Below are positions 6,935 to 13,987 of a stretch of 14,777 nt of DNA, piece after piece; the stretch's first letter is position 1, and every line of letters begins with the position of its first letter. The notes below the pieces were generated by a model that worked only from the letters and a program-made list of their open reading frames with translations, was not told the origin of the DNA and did no database searches. The translations under genes and the position numbers were made by a program. The stretch spans positions 1-14,777 of the forward strand of contig CAKSCV010000036.1 in assembly GCA_934444645.1 (NCBI GenBank), read 5' to 3'. The stretch is from an uncultured Eubacteriales bacterium. GTDB taxonomy: Bacteria > Bacillota > Clostridia > Oscillospirales > CAG-382.

Positions 6935-8215
6935 CGCAAAAATGTTCTCAACGCGGCTGCCGCGGTCGTTGTCCTGCTCGGCTTGGTACGCTTCAAACTC
7001 CTTTTTGCCGTAATTTTTGCCGCCTAAACGGATGAGATATTCGTCCTCGTCCTTGTAGTAAATGTTGTTTTCAAAGCGGAGCTGCTTTTCGGCTTCCGGC
7101 GCGATGGTCGAATAGATGGCTGCGCCGTACGGAGCGTCGTGGAACACATTGCCGCGGAAGGTGATGCAGCCGTTTTCCGACGCATGATAAATGCGCCAGA
7201 TGAACAGATGATGCCCCATCGGCTGCGGCCAAAGCTCGGATTTGCGCGGCGGCGTTTCGCCCTGGAGCGAGAAGCCGCGTCCGGCACCAATGCAGAGGTT
7301 GTTGTCGAAATGCGAATCCTGCGCCACAAGGTCGCGAAGCTCGTAGGCGGCCATGCCGTAGTTCTTGAAAATGTTGTTGACAATGTTGATGCGCAAGCAT
7401 GGCTTTTCATTTTTGAAGCCCTGGTGCGTGGTGCAGGAATCGTAGACCTGGTCGAAATAGCAGTTTTCGACCGTCACGTCCTCACCGTATTCCCAAACCT
7501 CGATACCGTTTCCGAAACGGATGCGCTGGATCCTGTCCCAAACGCAGCCGCCGATAAAGCGGAAATCGCAGTTTTTGATGGAAACGCTCTTGACGAACGA
7601 CTGTCCGTAAACATGGACGCCGCTGTATTTACCGCTCATATTGTTGATGTTTACATATCTTTTACCGGTAATTAAGCAGCGATGACCGAACACGGCGCAT
7701 TCGATATGCCCGTAGTAAGCGGCAGGGTTGCCGTTGGAATAGACATATAAAATCTTCGGCAAGGCGGCGATTTCCGGAGGAACATAGCGGCCGTCGATGT
7801 CGTAGCCCATGTAGGTGTAGTGCCACTTACCCTGTTCGTTCAGATCCTTGTATTCCCAAGCGAGAACGCCGCAGGCTTCGTCATTGCCGTAGATGAGGTT
7901 GCAGACGTCGTTGGGGAATGTGCCCGTATATGCCCAGATATTTTTATCGTCGGTCTCTTTCCACATAGCCGGGTCGGAGATATCGACCGAGCCTAAGAAA
8001 AGCGGTTTTTCACCGATGCCGTACATGTCCCAGGTAATGGGCTTGCCTTCTTCGCCGTCGGGCGTTGCAAGGCAGTCGCGGAAGGTGCTGCCGGCCTTGA
8101 TGAGGACGGTATCGCCGGGTTTAATATCGAGCGCGCGGTAGTGATGCTTCGGCGTTTCCTCGGAAAGTCCGTCGTTTTCGGGCTTTCCGGAAACGGAATC
8201 AACGTAGTAAGTCAT
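6932..8215 (-). CDS. Right-handed parallel beta-helix protein (pectate-lyase-like fold)
   Basis: The 427-residue protein begins with YYVDSVSGKPENDGLSEETP and then IKPGDTVLIKAGSTF, the opening typical of right-handed parallel beta-helix proteins, where many polysaccharide lyases and epimerases belong. Later coils are recognisable from repeated N-rich turns such as SIKNCDFRF, TVENCYFDQV, NIVNNIFKNYG, HFDNNLCIGAG, TFRGNVFHDA and RFENNIYY. No signal peptide or anchor is visible, which is unusual for a carbohydrate-active beta-helix and suggests a cytoplasmic protein acting on imported oligosaccharides, or a non-catalytic one. The start has AAAGGA about 8 bp upstream. It appears to be a single gene; no clear promoter was found between it and the hairpin string at 8274. 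The fold call is firm, the enzymatic role is open. Confidence 0.85.
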   Translation of the reverse strand: MTYYVDSVSGKPENDGLSEETPKHHYRALDIKPGDTVLIKAGSTFRDCLATPDGEEGKPITWDMYGIGEKPLFLGSVDISDPAMWKETDDKNIWAYTGTFPNDVCNLIYGNDEACGVLAWEYKDLNEQGKWHYTYMGYDIDGRYVPPEIAALPKILYVYSNGNPAAYYGHIECAVFGHRCLITGKRYVNINNMSGKYSGVHVYGQSFVKSVSIKNCDFRFIGGCVWDRIQRIRFGNGIEVWEYGEDVTVENCYFDQVYDSCTTHQGFKNEKPCLRINIVNNIFKNYGMAAYELRDLVAQDSHFDNNLCIGAGRGFSLQGETPPRKSELWPQPMGHHLFIWRIYHASENGCITFRGNVFHDAPYGAAIYSTIAPEAEKQLRFENNIYYKDEDEYLIRLGGKNYGKKEFEAYQAEQDNDRGSRVENIFA

Positions 8216-8273
8216 AAGTTTATCCTTTCAGCCGGGATTCCGGCAAGTATTTGGCAAATTTGTTTTTTTCATG

Positions 8274-8399
8274 CTTTTTGTGACTAACAAAAAGTTTGGG
8301 AATGTTCCCGGCAGGGAACGCTGCCCCTATCGGGGCAAAACTTTCCGAAAGGAAAGTTTCAAAAGCGGCTTTGCCGCCGAAAGATGCCGCGAAGCGGCA
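8274..8399. repeat. String of six small hairpins left of island 3
   Basis: Consecutive hairpins: 8274-8294 (CTTTTTGT/ACAAAAAG), 8304-8319 (GTTCCC/GGGAAC), 8322-8337 (TGCCCC/GGGGCA), 8338-8359 (AAACTTTCC/GGAAAGTTT), 8365-8377 (GCGGC/GCCGC) and 8385-8399 (TGCCGC/GCGGCA). The order of the first three is the same as in the string at 13988-14099, and the AAACTTTCC stem recurs at 366-390. It lies just upstream of the beta-helix gene's start region. Confidence 0.85.
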
Positions 8400-8466
8400 A
8401 AAGGATTTAATTGGGTTGTACGAATTTGTTGTTTTTGTGCGCTGAATCGAGGTTTGGAAAACCTCG
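8386..8466 (+). repeat. Left terminal inverted repeat of island 3
   Basis: Starts with a GCCGC/GCGGC hairpin, then AAAAGGATTTAATTGG, and runs to the end of hairpin 8448-8466 (CGAGGTTT/AAACCTCG). The inverted partner is 9590-9670. Confidence 0.85.
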
Positions 8467-8642
8467 ATTCTCCCTTGAAAGGTTTTAATTGTTGCGGTGC
8501 GAAGCTGTGGCTGCGGTGCGCTGATTCGAGGTTTGCAGAACCTCGAAGCTTCCCGGAAAGGGAAAACGGTTTTATTCTTTTCGCGTGTACGAAAAGAACC
8601 AAAAGTACACCAGAGGTTTGCGAACCTCTGGACTCCGGGGAC

Positions 8643-8850
8643 GATTCAAATCGCCGGTCGATACGTTTTTGAAGCGAAAGTGACCGGCATTCATCAGGTA
8701 ACCGGCTATGCTGAAAATTGCAGTTTTCCGGGCATCGCCGGCAATGATTTGAATCGGTGCGAGGTTCCGGCTTTACAGCACAAAATTGAGCGGAGATTAA
8801 AAGAACAGCCGCATTCTTTGCAAACAGTAGGTTAAGGGTGGTACGAATGG
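8643..8850. repeat. Core module C, copy 2
   Basis: Closely matches 4121-4345. It is closed by the same GATTCAAATC/GATTTGAATC stem and contains the GCCGGTC/GACCGGC stem, the CAGGTAACCGGC tract, and the TTTGCAAACAGTAGGTTAAG tract after the closing stem. The flanking hairpin 8610-8631 has the CCAGAGG/CCTCTGG arms that copy 1 lacks. Confidence 0.8.
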
Positions 8851-9129
8851 GCGGCGGGCAAAAAAAGAATGTTTTGGGTGGGAATAAGGAAAGATTTGTG
8901 CAAAAGAAAAAGCTTTTGGTTTGTGAAAATGGGCGGTTTTTGAAACCAGCAAGGAAAGGCTTGTGCAAAAGAAAGGTTTTTGTACGTAAAAAAGGCAGCT
9001 TTTGAGGACAGTAAAAAGTTGTTCGAACAAGCGATGTTTTGGTTGCGAAAACGAGAGGCTTTTGAGGGCAAAACGTAAAGCTTTCTGTAAATGGAAAACT
9101 TTTGTTTTGCGAAGAAAAACAGCTTTTTT
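8850..9129. repeat. Degenerate ~60-bp purine-rich tandem repeats (module D), copy 2
   Basis: Four loose repeats beginning near 8885, 8957, 9015 and 9079, purine-rich on the plus strand, equivalent to 4345-4611. The final repeat before AGCTCATTC is the most similar between islands. Confidence 0.65.
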
Positions 9130-9423
9130 AGCTCATTCAAAGCTATATATTTAAGGAAAAATTTTCTCAGTAAACTGCAGCATCAATTTCGCACTACACC
9201 AAAACTAACGTGTAGTCACGAATTTTATCCGCGACAACCCACTGTGAGCTTGCAGTACACCTTCTCTTTTTCGAAAAACATCAGTCTTGCGTTAGCAGTA
9301 CAGTTACCCTTTCGCACCGATTCAAAGCCTTTACGCCGCCGTTTTGTGGCAAAACCGGTTTCGAAACGAGCCGCCGGAAATTTTTGCGAAGTCACTTCCG
9401 GCAGAGCTTTGAATCGTCCCCGG
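9129..9423 (+). repeat. Module B copy in island 3
   Basis: Contains the shared landmarks of module B: AGCTCATTCAAAGCTAT at the start, a CCAAAACTAACGTG tract, the 12-bp palindrome TTTTTCGAAAAA (9267-9278), CATCAGTCTTGCG, a closing stem GATTCAAAGC/GCTTTGAATC, and an inner stem GCCGGAA/TTCCGGC. Other copies are 4612-4902, 5109-5347 and, inverted, 14420-14712. Confidence 0.8.
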
Positions 9424-9589
9424 AGTCCAGAGGGTCGCAACCCTCTGGTGTGCTTTTAGGTTCTTTTCGTACAAGCGAAAAGAATAAATCCGTTCCCTTT
9501 CCGGGAGCTCCGAGGTTTTGCAAACCTTGATTCAGCGCACTGCAACGGCAGCTTCACACCGCAACAATTAAAACCTTTCAAGGGAGCAT

Positions 9590-9670
9590 CGAGGTTCTGC
9601 AAACCTTGATTCAGCACACAAAGATAACAACTTCGTGCAATCCAATTAAATCCTTTTGCCGCTCCGCGGC
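9590..9670 (-). repeat. Right terminal inverted repeat of island 3
   Basis: Inverted partner of 8386-8466. It ends in CCAATTAAATCCTTTT followed by the GCCGC/GCGGC hairpin (9658-9670). The hairpin loop differs between the two ends (GAA and TCC) while the stem is unchanged. Confidence 0.85.
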
Positions 9671-9790
9671 TTCTTCCGGCGGCTATGCCGCCTTGTTTTG
9701 TTGCCTGCGGTAACCCCTTTCGCCGCCTGTGGCGGCTGTCTTCGGCGGCAAAGCCGCCCGAGGGATTTCGCCACACAGGCGAAATCCCTC
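9658..9790. repeat. String of small hairpins right of island 3
   Basis: Hairpins 9658-9670 (GCCGC/GCGGC), 9678-9692 (GGCGGC/GCCGCC), 9722-9736 (GCCGCC/GGCGGC), 9744-9758 (GGCGGC/GCCGCC) and 9760-9790, a perfect 13-bp stem GAGGGATTTCGCC/GGCGAAATCCCTC with a 5-base loop. The last one begins 15 bp after the stop codon of the UPF0210 gene and may end its transcription, although no T tract follows. Confidence 0.8.
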
Positions 9791-9804
9791 CTTAGCACGC
9801 AAAA

Positions 9805-11163
9805 CTAATTTCTCAGACTGTGGATCGGCGCCGGAATGCGACCGCCGCGCTTGACAAACGCCGCACTCGAATAGCTGTTTAACGGCATGATCGGCGCATA
9901 ACCGAGCAGACCTCCGAATTCGACCGAATCGCCAACCTTTTTGCCGTATGCCGGGATTAAGCGTACCGCCGTCGTTTTTCCGTTGATCATGCCGATGGCC
10001 GCTTCGTCCGCAATAATGGCCGAAACCGTCTCCTCCGGCGTATCGCCCGGAACGGCGATCATGTCAAGCCCCACCGAGCAGACCGAGGTCATCGCCTCTA
10101 ATTTTTCAATCGTCAGCGCACCGCAGGCTGCCGCATCAATCATGCCCTTGTCCTCCGACACCGGAATGAACGCACCGGACAGACCGCCGACGTGCGACGA
10201 CGCCATTGCGCCGCCCTTTTTCACCGCGTCGTTGAGCATGGCAAGCGCCGCTGTTGTGCCGTGCGTGCCGCATTTTTCAAGTCCCATGGCTTCGAGAATG
10301 TGCGCAACCGAATCGCCGATGGCAGGCGTCGGTGCAAGCGACAGATCCACAATGCCGAACGGAACGCCAAGACGCTCCGAAGCAAGACAAGCCACCATCT
10401 GTCCCATACGTGTTACCTTGAACGCCGTTTTTTTGATGACATCCGCAAGCTCCGAGAACGAGCATTCACCGGCACGTTCTACCGCGCTCCGAACCACGCC
10501 CGGTCCCGATACGCCTACATTTATCTCACATTCCGGCTCACCGACACCGTGGAATGCGCCCGCCATGAACGGATTGTCCTCGGGCGCGTTGGCAAAGACC
10601 ACAAATTTGGCGCAGCCGATCGAGCAGTCCTCTTTGGTCAAGAATGCAAGCTGTTTGATGATCGCGCCGCACTTGTTGACCGCGTCCATATCGATACCGC
10701 AGCGTGTCGAGCCGACATTGACGCTCGAGCAGACAATGTCCGTCGCCGCAAGTGCCTCCGGAACAGCGTCCAAAAAGGCGATATCCTTCTTGGTCATGCC
10801 CTTTTGCACAAGCGCCGAAAAGCCGCCGATAAAGTTGACGCCGACTGCTTTTCCGGCTTTGTCTAACGTCTTTGCTGCCAAAATGTAATCTTCTTTGGTG
10901 ATCAAACCGCCGACTTGGGAAATGGGCGTGACCGAAATCCGCTTATGAATGATCGGGATCCCGTATTCTTTTTCAATATCCTCACCGGTTTTGACGAGGT
11001 CTTTCGCATAATCGGTGATTTTTTTGTATATGTTTTCACAGGTCTCTTCGGCCGAGCCTGCGGCACAGTCGAGAAGGGAGATTCCCATGGTGATGGTTCG
11101 CACGTCAAGATGTTCTTCCCGAATCATGTTGACGGTTTCAAGTACGTCTTTAATATTGATCAT
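9805..11163 (-). CDS. UPF0210 (DUF711, 'PFL-like') family protein
   Basis: The 452-residue protein matches UPF0210 over its full usual length: MINIKDVLETVNMIREEHLDVRTITMG-type start, PISQVGG near residues 80-86, the STRCGIDMDAVNKCG and CSIGCAKFVVFANAPEDNPFMAGAFHG blocks, and PTPAIGDSVAHILEAMGLE. Family members are called PFL-like from structure, not activity, and the biochemical function is unknown; no glycyl-radical motif is evident. No signal peptide, so cytoplasmic. The start has GGAG about 8 bp upstream. It follows the ACT-domain gene by 18 bp and is certainly part of the same transcription unit; this pairing is widespread in Bacillota and suggests the small protein regulates the large one. 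Confidence 0.95.
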   Translation of the reverse strand: MINIKDVLETVNMIREEHLDVRTITMGISLLDCAAGSAEETCENIYKKITDYAKDLVKTGEDIEKEYGIPIIHKRISVTPISQVGGLITKEDYILAAKTLDKAGKAVGVNFIGGFSALVQKGMTKKDIAFLDAVPEALAATDIVCSSVNVGSTRCGIDMDAVNKCGAIIKQLAFLTKEDCSIGCAKFVVFANAPEDNPFMAGAFHGVGEPECEINVGVSGPGVVRSAVERAGECSFSELADVIKKTAFKVTRMGQMVACLASERLGVPFGIVDLSLAPTPAIGDSVAHILEAMGLEKCGTHGTTAALAMLNDAVKKGGAMASSHVGGLSGAFIPVSEDKGMIDAAACGALTIEKLEAMTSVCSVGLDMIAVPGDTPEETVSAIIADEAAIGMINGKTTAVRLIPAYGKKVGDSVEFGGLLGYAPIMPLNSYSSAAFVKRGGRIPAPIHSLRN

Positions 11164-11181
11164 AATAGACTCCGCGTGAAC

Positions 11182-11448
11182 TTAAATTCGGTGCATCGAG
11201 TTGAAAATATCCTCGTGCATGGCTTGAATGATGAGACCGTTCTGTTCGCCGAGTATGCGCATGGCGTCCACAAATGCGCCGAAATCCGCACCGGCACCAA
11301 ATTCCACCAGCATGATCATGGCGAAATATTCGCCGACCACCGATTGGGAAATATCGATAATGTTTGCTTCGTATTCGCTGACCTTGGCACTGACCTTGGC
11401 AATAATGCCCTTGGCGTCCTTGGCCGTTACCGTGATAACTGCTTTCAT
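11182..11448 (-). CDS. ACT-domain protein, UPF0237 family
   Basis: A stand-alone ACT domain of 88 residues: MKAVITVTAKDAKGIIAKVSAKVSEYEANIIDISQ has the beta-alpha-beta pattern and conserved glycine of ACT ligand-binding folds, followed by the GEYFAMIMLVEF strand typical of UPF0237. ACT domains usually bind amino acids or related small molecules and form dimers. The gene is first in an operon with UPF0210, so a likely inferred role is to sense a ligand for its partner. AAAGGA lies about 8 bp before the start, and a near-consensus promoter is at 11520-11548. Confidence 0.94.
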   Translation of the reverse strand: MKAVITVTAKDAKGIIAKVSAKVSEYEANIIDISQSVVGEYFAMIMLVEFGAGADFGAFVDAMRILGEQNGLIIQAMHEDIFNSMHRI

Positions 11449-11519
11449 GATACGTTCCTTTCCGAAAGGCGGCTTGTCGGCGGAAATTTGCCGCTTGATG
11501 CCGCATTGTTTGATTCTCT

Positions 11520-11548
11520 ATTATACACCCAATCGGTGATTTTTGCAA
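11520..11548 (-). promoter_or_regulatory. Near-consensus promoter of the UPF0237-UPF0210 operon
   Basis: TTGCAA (11543-11548) and a perfect TATAAT (11520-11525) on the minus strand are separated by exactly 17 bp. The leader to the start codon is about 65 nt and is rich in CGGC/GCCG segments that could fold weakly; I see no known regulatory element in it. Confidence 0.85.
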
Positions 11549-11588
11549 GAGCAAATCCGAAAATTCGGAAAATGCCGTCCGAAACCGC

Positions 11589-12389
11589 TCATCGTGCAAG
11601 CAGGCTTTGCGCATTGCCCGAAAGAATACGCCGGGTATCGGCTTCGGAAAAACCGAGTTCCTTTACGCCGCGTACCGATTCGGCCGGATCCTCCCAAGGC
11701 GAATCACTTCCCAAAAGCAGATGAGAAACGCCCATTTTTGCGGCAATCCTTCGCAGCACACCGATGTCCGCTTTGGCTGCCGTGCGCGTCATGGAGGTGT
11801 CGAGATAGAGATTTTCGTGAAATTCCAGCGTTTCCGCTGTTTCTTCCCATAAATCGTAGCCGCCGAAATGCGCGGCAATAAAGATGGTTTGCGGAAAAAG
11901 CGTGCAAACGCGGTTAATGCGTTCGGGTCCGGTGTGGATGGGCGTGGTAAAGGCGGCGTCGTGTCCCGAATGAAATGAAACAAGAAGCCCGAGCTTGCCG
12001 CATTTTTCGTAGACCGCAAGGGCTTCGTCACAGTCCAAATCAAAATTTTGATATTCCGGATGCAGCTTGATGCCGCGAATGCCGTTTTTTGCCAAAAAAT
12101 CGAGCGTTTGCTCCCATGTGTCCGAGCCGGGAAAAACCGAGCCGAACGGGATCAGCCGTTCGTTTTCCGAAAGACTGACGGCAAAGCGGTTGACCGACAG
12201 CTCTTGGTGCGCGTTGGTGGCAATATTCAACACGACCGAGCGGTCGATGCCGCTTTTGTCCATGCGGTCGATCAGCCCTGCAGCCGTGCCGTCGTGATAT
12301 GGAGCTAATCCCGAATTTTCGGCAAGCGTTGGAATGGCGCGCGACGCGAGAAAATCGGGAAATGCGTGTGTGTGAAAATCGATGATCAT
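11589..12389 (-). CDS. Amidohydrolase_2-like metal-dependent hydrolase
   Basis: The 266-residue TIM-barrel-type protein starts MIIDFHTHAF, with metal ligands His6 and His8. Further expected residues are in KLHPEYQNFD (Lys108, His110), VSFHSG (His140), IAAHFGG (His174) and LLGSDSPWEDP (Asp229). This pattern fits PF04909 (decarboxylases and hydrolases related to TatD-type enzymes); the substrate is unknown. I chose the start at 12389 because the HTH motif should be near the N-terminus, an AGGA site lies about 8 bp upstream, and the promoter at 12432-12460 lies within the longer frame to 12521. It is probably a single-gene unit: its own promoter lies upstream and the next gene downstream has its own promoter. 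Confidence 0.88.
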   Translation of the reverse strand: MIIDFHTHAFPDFLASRAIPTLAENSGLAPYHDGTAAGLIDRMDKSGIDRSVVLNIATNAHQELSVNRFAVSLSENERLIPFGSVFPGSDTWEQTLDFLAKNGIRGIKLHPEYQNFDLDCDEALAVYEKCGKLGLLVSFHSGHDAAFTTPIHTGPERINRVCTLFPQTIFIAAHFGGYDLWEETAETLEFHENLYLDTSMTRTAAKADIGVLRRIAAKMGVSHLLLGSDSPWEDPAESVRGVKELGFSEADTRRILSGNAQSLLAR

Positions 12390-12431
12390 GAAGTATTCCT
12401 GCCTTTTTCCGGCATAAAACCGATACAATTT

Positions 12432-12460
12432 ATTATGGCACAGAAAGCGGTATCTGTCAA
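12432..12460 (-). promoter_or_regulatory. Promoter of the amidohydrolase gene
   Basis: A perfect TTGACA (12455-12460), 17 bp, then CATAAT (12432-12437) with TG in the extended position. The block TGTGCCATAATAA is identical to that in the promoter at 13949-13977. Confidence 0.85.
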
Positions 12461-12472
12461 GGTTTTTTGCAT

Positions 12473-12508
12473 AAAAAAACGCACACCGAAAGCTCGGAAT
12501 GCGTTTTT
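12473..12508 (-). terminator. Rho-independent terminator after the PHP gene
   Basis: On the minus strand an ACGCA...CCGA/TCGG...TGCGT stem with a short loop is followed by seven T residues (complement of the A run 12473-12479). It ends only about 12 bp before the -35 box of the next promoter. The A run before the stem could give it some function on the plus strand too. Confidence 0.88.
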
Positions 12509-12528
12509 CATCAAAAAGCAATCTTTTT

Positions 12529-13335
12529 TTAACCGAACGGCTTGAATTTTTGTTCTTCCTTCAACTCCAGGAAATCCACGCGGCGTTCAAAGTCGGTTTT
12601 GGCTTTTTCCAACTCTCCATTGTGATGCGCGTCGGTCGCCATATAGAATTTGCAGCCGCATTCCTTGGCGATGAGATATGGCCGTTTGACGCGCGCGATA
12701 TCGTCGCCGGAATAGGCACTCGGTTCGAAGTTGATCTCCACGCCCATGCCGCATTTGGCGGTACGCGTGAACAGCTCGCGGAAGGTCTTGTCATCCACCA
12801 TATCGAGAACGGTCAAATGGTTTTGGAAATCGCCCGGAGCCATGAGCGTGCAGGTGATGTGCGCAAGACCGACCTTATGGAACGGCAGATCAGCGTCAAG
12901 AAGCTTTTCGAAGCGTTTGACAAACTGCTCGGCACGGTGTTCGAGGGAGGTGTCTTTTTCGTCGATGGTGAAGCCGACAAAATGCAAATGGGTGGTCGGA
13001 ACGACAATGAAATCGAGTTTTTCGATCATTTTGTCGCCAATGCCGATTGTGTAGTTTTTGTCCATATCCACCTCGGCGCCGAAGTGATATTCCACTTCAT
13101 CGTCTTGCGGAAGCGGCAGCGCTTTTTCGATGTGAGCGGTGTTCTGCACATCGTAAAACTCGATCGGACCGGCTTTGGGCACGGTTTCGTCCCAATAGTG
13201 ATCGGTAAGGCAGATTTTTTTGAAGCCGTTCGCTTTGGAAAGATCCAAAATGGCTTGAGGCGTTTGCTTCGGATCATCCGAGCAGAGAGAAAGTCCCGAA
13301 TGAAGATGATAGTCGTGGTCGCATATAAAACGCAT
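12529..13335 (-). CDS. PHP-domain phosphoesterase (histidinol-phosphatase-like)
   Basis: The 268-residue protein carries the PHP metal-binding signatures in order: DYHLHS (His10, His12), LTDHYWDE (Asp45, His46), GAEVD (Glu88), THLHF (His116, His118), HITC (His159) and TDAHH (Asp235, His237). These ligate a trinuclear metal centre that hydrolyses phosphate esters. Members are often labelled histidinol phosphatase (HisK type), but no other his genes are nearby, so the substrate is uncertain. It starts at 13335, 48 bp after the membrane-protein gene. A possible separate promoter (TTTACA in the end of that gene, TATTAT downstream, spacing only 15 bp) is weak; co-transcription with the membrane protein is more likely. 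A strong terminator follows the stop. Confidence 0.9.
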   Translation of the reverse strand: MRFICDHDYHLHSGLSLCSDDPKQTPQAILDLSKANGFKKICLTDHYWDETVPKAGPIEFYDVQNTAHIEKALPLPQDDEVEYHFGAEVDMDKNYTIGIGDKMIEKLDFIVVPTTHLHFVGFTIDEKDTSLEHRAEQFVKRFEKLLDADLPFHKVGLAHITCTLMAPGDFQNHLTVLDMVDDKTFRELFTRTAKCGMGVEINFEPSAYSGDDIARVKRPYLIAKECGCKFYMATDAHHNGELEKAKTDFERRVDFLELKEEQKFKPFG

Positions 13336-13383
13336 AGAAAAAACCTCTTTTCCGTCCGTTGCGGGCGTATAATATAATCGGCA

Positions 13384-13911
13384 TCAGGCTGTAAACAGGC
13401 TTCCTTTGAAATACTTTAAGCAGGCGCGTGTTTTATCGGGTGCGCAGATCATCAAAATATGCTTTTCCGCGCCGTCTGTATAGAGAATGCCGAGTGCGTG
13501 CGCGTCGGTTTTTTTGCAGGTCCATAAGACGCTTGAAGCGTTTTTGGCAGCTTGTTCCAAGCCTGTGACGGGGAAAAGCCTTTCGATATCGCTTATTTTG
13601 AATTCGCGGACTTTTTTTCGTGTCCGGGCACCGAAAATTTTGTCAAGCTCAAAGCTGCCGGCAGCGATTGTATATTCATATTCGATTTTGGTGAACTGCC
13701 ACACGAACCATGCGCAGAACACGAGAATGACGGTGAGCATAAAGCTGACAGCCGGAATGGCTTTCAGCGTAACGACAAGCATGGCGGTAAGGAGAACGGC
13801 GGTAAGCGCGACAATGCCTGTGCGAGCCGCAAGCACCTTTCCGGTCGGCTTGACGGGAGCAAGGCATTCGCAATAGTTGGCGAAGGAGCCGCCGAGAGGC
13901 GAATCGGACAT
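13384..13911 (-). CDS. Two-helix membrane protein resembling DUF6106
   Basis: The 175-residue protein has two adjacent hydrophobic segments, residues ~31-49 and ~52-71, then a basic, soluble C-terminal half with IEYEYTIAAGSFELDKIFGARTRKK and a C-terminal LMICAPDKTRACLKYF. The layout and the EYEYT...ELDKI motif resemble clostridial proteins annotated DUF6106, from memory only; function unknown. A PH-like role at the membrane is possible but not shown. The start at 13911 has a perfect AAGGAGG 8 bp upstream and a strong promoter at 13949-13977, so the longer frame to 14160, which runs into the repeats, is rejected. It is probably co-transcribed with the PHP gene. Confidence 0.8.
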   Translation of the reverse strand: MSDSPLGGSFANYCECLAPVKPTGKVLAARTGIVALTAVLLTAMLVVTLKAIPAVSFMLTVILVFCAWFVWQFTKIEYEYTIAAGSFELDKIFGARTRKKVREFKISDIERLFPVTGLEQAAKNASSVLWTCKKTDAHALGILYTDGAEKHILMICAPDKTRACLKYFKGSLFTA

Positions 13912-13948
13912 GGAAAGATCCTCCTTGAGGGTGAGATGTATTGTTCTT

Positions 13949-13977
13949 ATTATGGCACACAATCGGGATTCTGTCAA
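13949..13977 (-). promoter_or_regulatory. Promoter of the membrane-protein/PHP unit
   Basis: A perfect TTGACA (13972-13977), 17 bp, CATAAT (13949-13954) with extended TG. From TTGACAGA to CATAATAA it closely resembles the promoter at 12432-12460. The hairpin at 13988 starts 10 bp upstream of the -35 box. Confidence 0.85.
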
Positions 13978-13987
13978 GCGGTTTTTT

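Larger units (their letters stand above)
8386..9670. mobile_element. Repeat island 3 (complete, about 1.3 kb, with terminal inverted repeats)
   Basis: This island has the order A reverse (8403-8640), core C (8643-8850), purine-rich D (8850-9129), module B (9129-9423) and A forward (9420-9665). Its ends, 8386-8466 and 9590-9670, are inverted repeats of 81 bp with about 10 differences by my count. No transposase, integrase, reverse transcriptase or other recognisable protein is encoded. Multiple dispersed copies with inverted ends suggest a non-autonomous mobile element, but I found no target-site duplication. A structured RNA is the alternative. Confidence 0.7.

Noticed and set aside
8448..8466. 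A-module hairpins as ordinary Rho-independent terminators.
   Set aside because: They are not followed by T tracts on either strand and often lie far from gene ends.
3800..9670. A known large ornate RNA (ROOL, GOLLD, OLE, HEARO).
   Set aside because: I could not recognise any of their conserved features, and several near-adjacent copies with inverted ends are unlike those families. A covariance-model search would settle this.
8386..9670. Complete insertion sequence.
   Set aside because: Inverted ends exist, but no transposase frame or fragment is visible.
11449..11519. Riboswitch or attenuator in the UPF0237 leader.
   Set aside because: The 65-nt leader has only weak GC-rich pairing and no recognisable aptamer or terminator.
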